A stretch of 64,000 nt of DNA from positions 62,001 through 126,000 of the forward strand of contig SUYA01000007.1 of NCBI GenBank assembly GCA_015060695.1. The letters are read 5' to 3'. Below the pieces are notes generated by a model. It ran no database searches. It saw only the letters and a list, made by a program, of their open reading frames with translations, and was not told where the DNA came from. The translations under genes were made by a program, and so were the position numbers. Origin of the DNA: Mediterranea massiliensis (GTDB lineage Bacteria; Bacteroidota; Bacteroidia; Bacteroidales; Bacteroidaceae). Shown here piece by piece: positions 63,619 through 64,000 of this stretch. Position 1 is the stretch's first letter; every line of letters begins with the position of its first letter.

Positions 63619-64000
63619 TGACCCTTTTGGCCAAGTTGATTTTACCCCTTTGGCTTTAATGCGATTGACCCTTTTGGGTAAAATAATATAGACCACTTAT
63701 TTCAAGCATTATTAGATATTTTTTGTGTAGATTTGAATAACCAAGTCCTGGTGTGACGGGGTGATAATAAAATTTACACAAATGAACAAAAAAGTCAAGA
63801 ACATTTTAAGATGTTATGCGGCCGGAATGGGAATCAAGGAAACGGCAGCCACGTTTCATACATCCCGTAACACCGTCCGTAAGTATGTCCGCTTATTTCT
63901 TTCAAGCGGAAAAAGTATCGAGCAACTTCTTTCCCTTTCTGATGGGCAGTTGCTTAAAATGTTTGGCTGTACGGAATCTCGCCATCGGGAGGCCTCTTCC
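63619..64000 (+). mobile_element. IS21-family insertion sequence, left end (partial)
   Basis: Begins with TG and carries the multiple terminal repeats typical of IS21: TGACCCTTTTGG at 63619-63630 and 63666-63677, plus a related TTTACCCCTTTGG at 63640-63652. An istA gene follows. The right end and istB lie beyond the window. It interrupts the outer membrane barrel gene. Confidence 0.85.
63782..64000 (+). CDS. istA: IS21-family transposase IstA, N-terminal part
   Basis: 73 codons to the right edge. The start MNKKVKNILRCYAAGMGIKE continues with ETAATFHTSRNTVRKYVRLF, a helix-turn-helix of the IstA type that binds the terminal repeats. The DDE catalytic core would lie beyond the window. A TAGATTTG -7-like box is at 63728-63735. 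IstA works with the ATPase IstB, expected downstream. Confidence 0.88.
   Translation, partial: MNKKVKNILRCYAAGMGIKETAATFHTSRNTVRKYVRLFLSSGKSIEQLLSLSDGQLLKMFGCTESRHREASS

Overview
The window reads as chromosomal DNA of a Bacteroidales bacterium, most likely a Bacteroides-type gut anaerobe. This rests on A+T-rich DNA, many sites matching the Bacteroides sigma consensus (TTTG, about 19 bp, TAnnTTTG), few strong Shine-Dalgarno sites, and family-level markers: PPi-dependent phosphofructokinase, the NagB/LmbE fusion, DUF3276, DUF4251, DUF4252 and DUF5606 proteins, a long NusB, and many small lipoproteins. No rRNA, tRNA or CRISPR array was seen. The species cannot be named from the sequence alone.

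Layout. 1-6 kb: a cut-off lipoprotein gene, prmA, a URO-D-fold lipoprotein, a membrane-anchored GH25 lysozyme and pfp. 6-12 kb (minus strand): one tight unit of nitrilase/omega-amidase, iorA, iorB, aminotransferase, paaK and a double-ACT protein, fitting interconversion of aryl acids, aryl-CoA, aryl pyruvates and aromatic amino acids. 12-15 kb: a lipoprotein, a DUF362 ferredoxin-like protein, a small conserved protein and a PlsC-type acyltransferase. 15-21 kb: nagA, a NagB/LmbE fusion and a large amidase-like exported protein, i.e. amino-sugar and wall recycling. 21-24 kb: two small proteins and YgiQ. 24-30 kb: a META lipoprotein and an RND efflux operon (HlyD, RND, TolC). 30-33 kb: Fic, bcp, recA. 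33-37 kb: sigma factor, anti-sigma candidate and DUF4252 protein, then a YeiH-type transporter. 37-40 kb: clpB, followed by a 760-bp gene-free stretch full of inverted repeats. 40-44 kb (minus): nusB, yajC, ybbR, coaE, DUF5606. 44-47 kb: DUF3276, rplY with a structured leader, pth, an S4 protein and an oxidoreductase. 47-61 kb: three S41-type proteases, an Na+/H+ antiporter, DUF4251, pepD, an OmpH-like protein and an exported EEP-family hydrolase. 60.5-64 kb: PAP2 phosphatase, a twin-cassette ABC ATPase, a decayed gene, and an outer-membrane barrel gene cut by an IS21-family element whose istA runs off the window.

Most striking non-coding signals: (1) a roughly 93-bp element present three times (747-840, 21054-21164, 50711-50803), each with at least four ACCTATAGGT palindromes spaced exactly 22 bp apart, one copy inverted, all sharing the same variant unit; (2) a perfect 38-bp inverted repeat at 39977-40212 enclosing an A+T-rich palindrome, next to a second, 19-bp inverted repeat; (3) a promoter plus branched, possibly switching leader before rplY. 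Most striking coding signals: a NagB domain that has lost three of four catalytic residues while its fused LmbE domain keeps its metal motif, and a TusA-like protein without the active cysteine.
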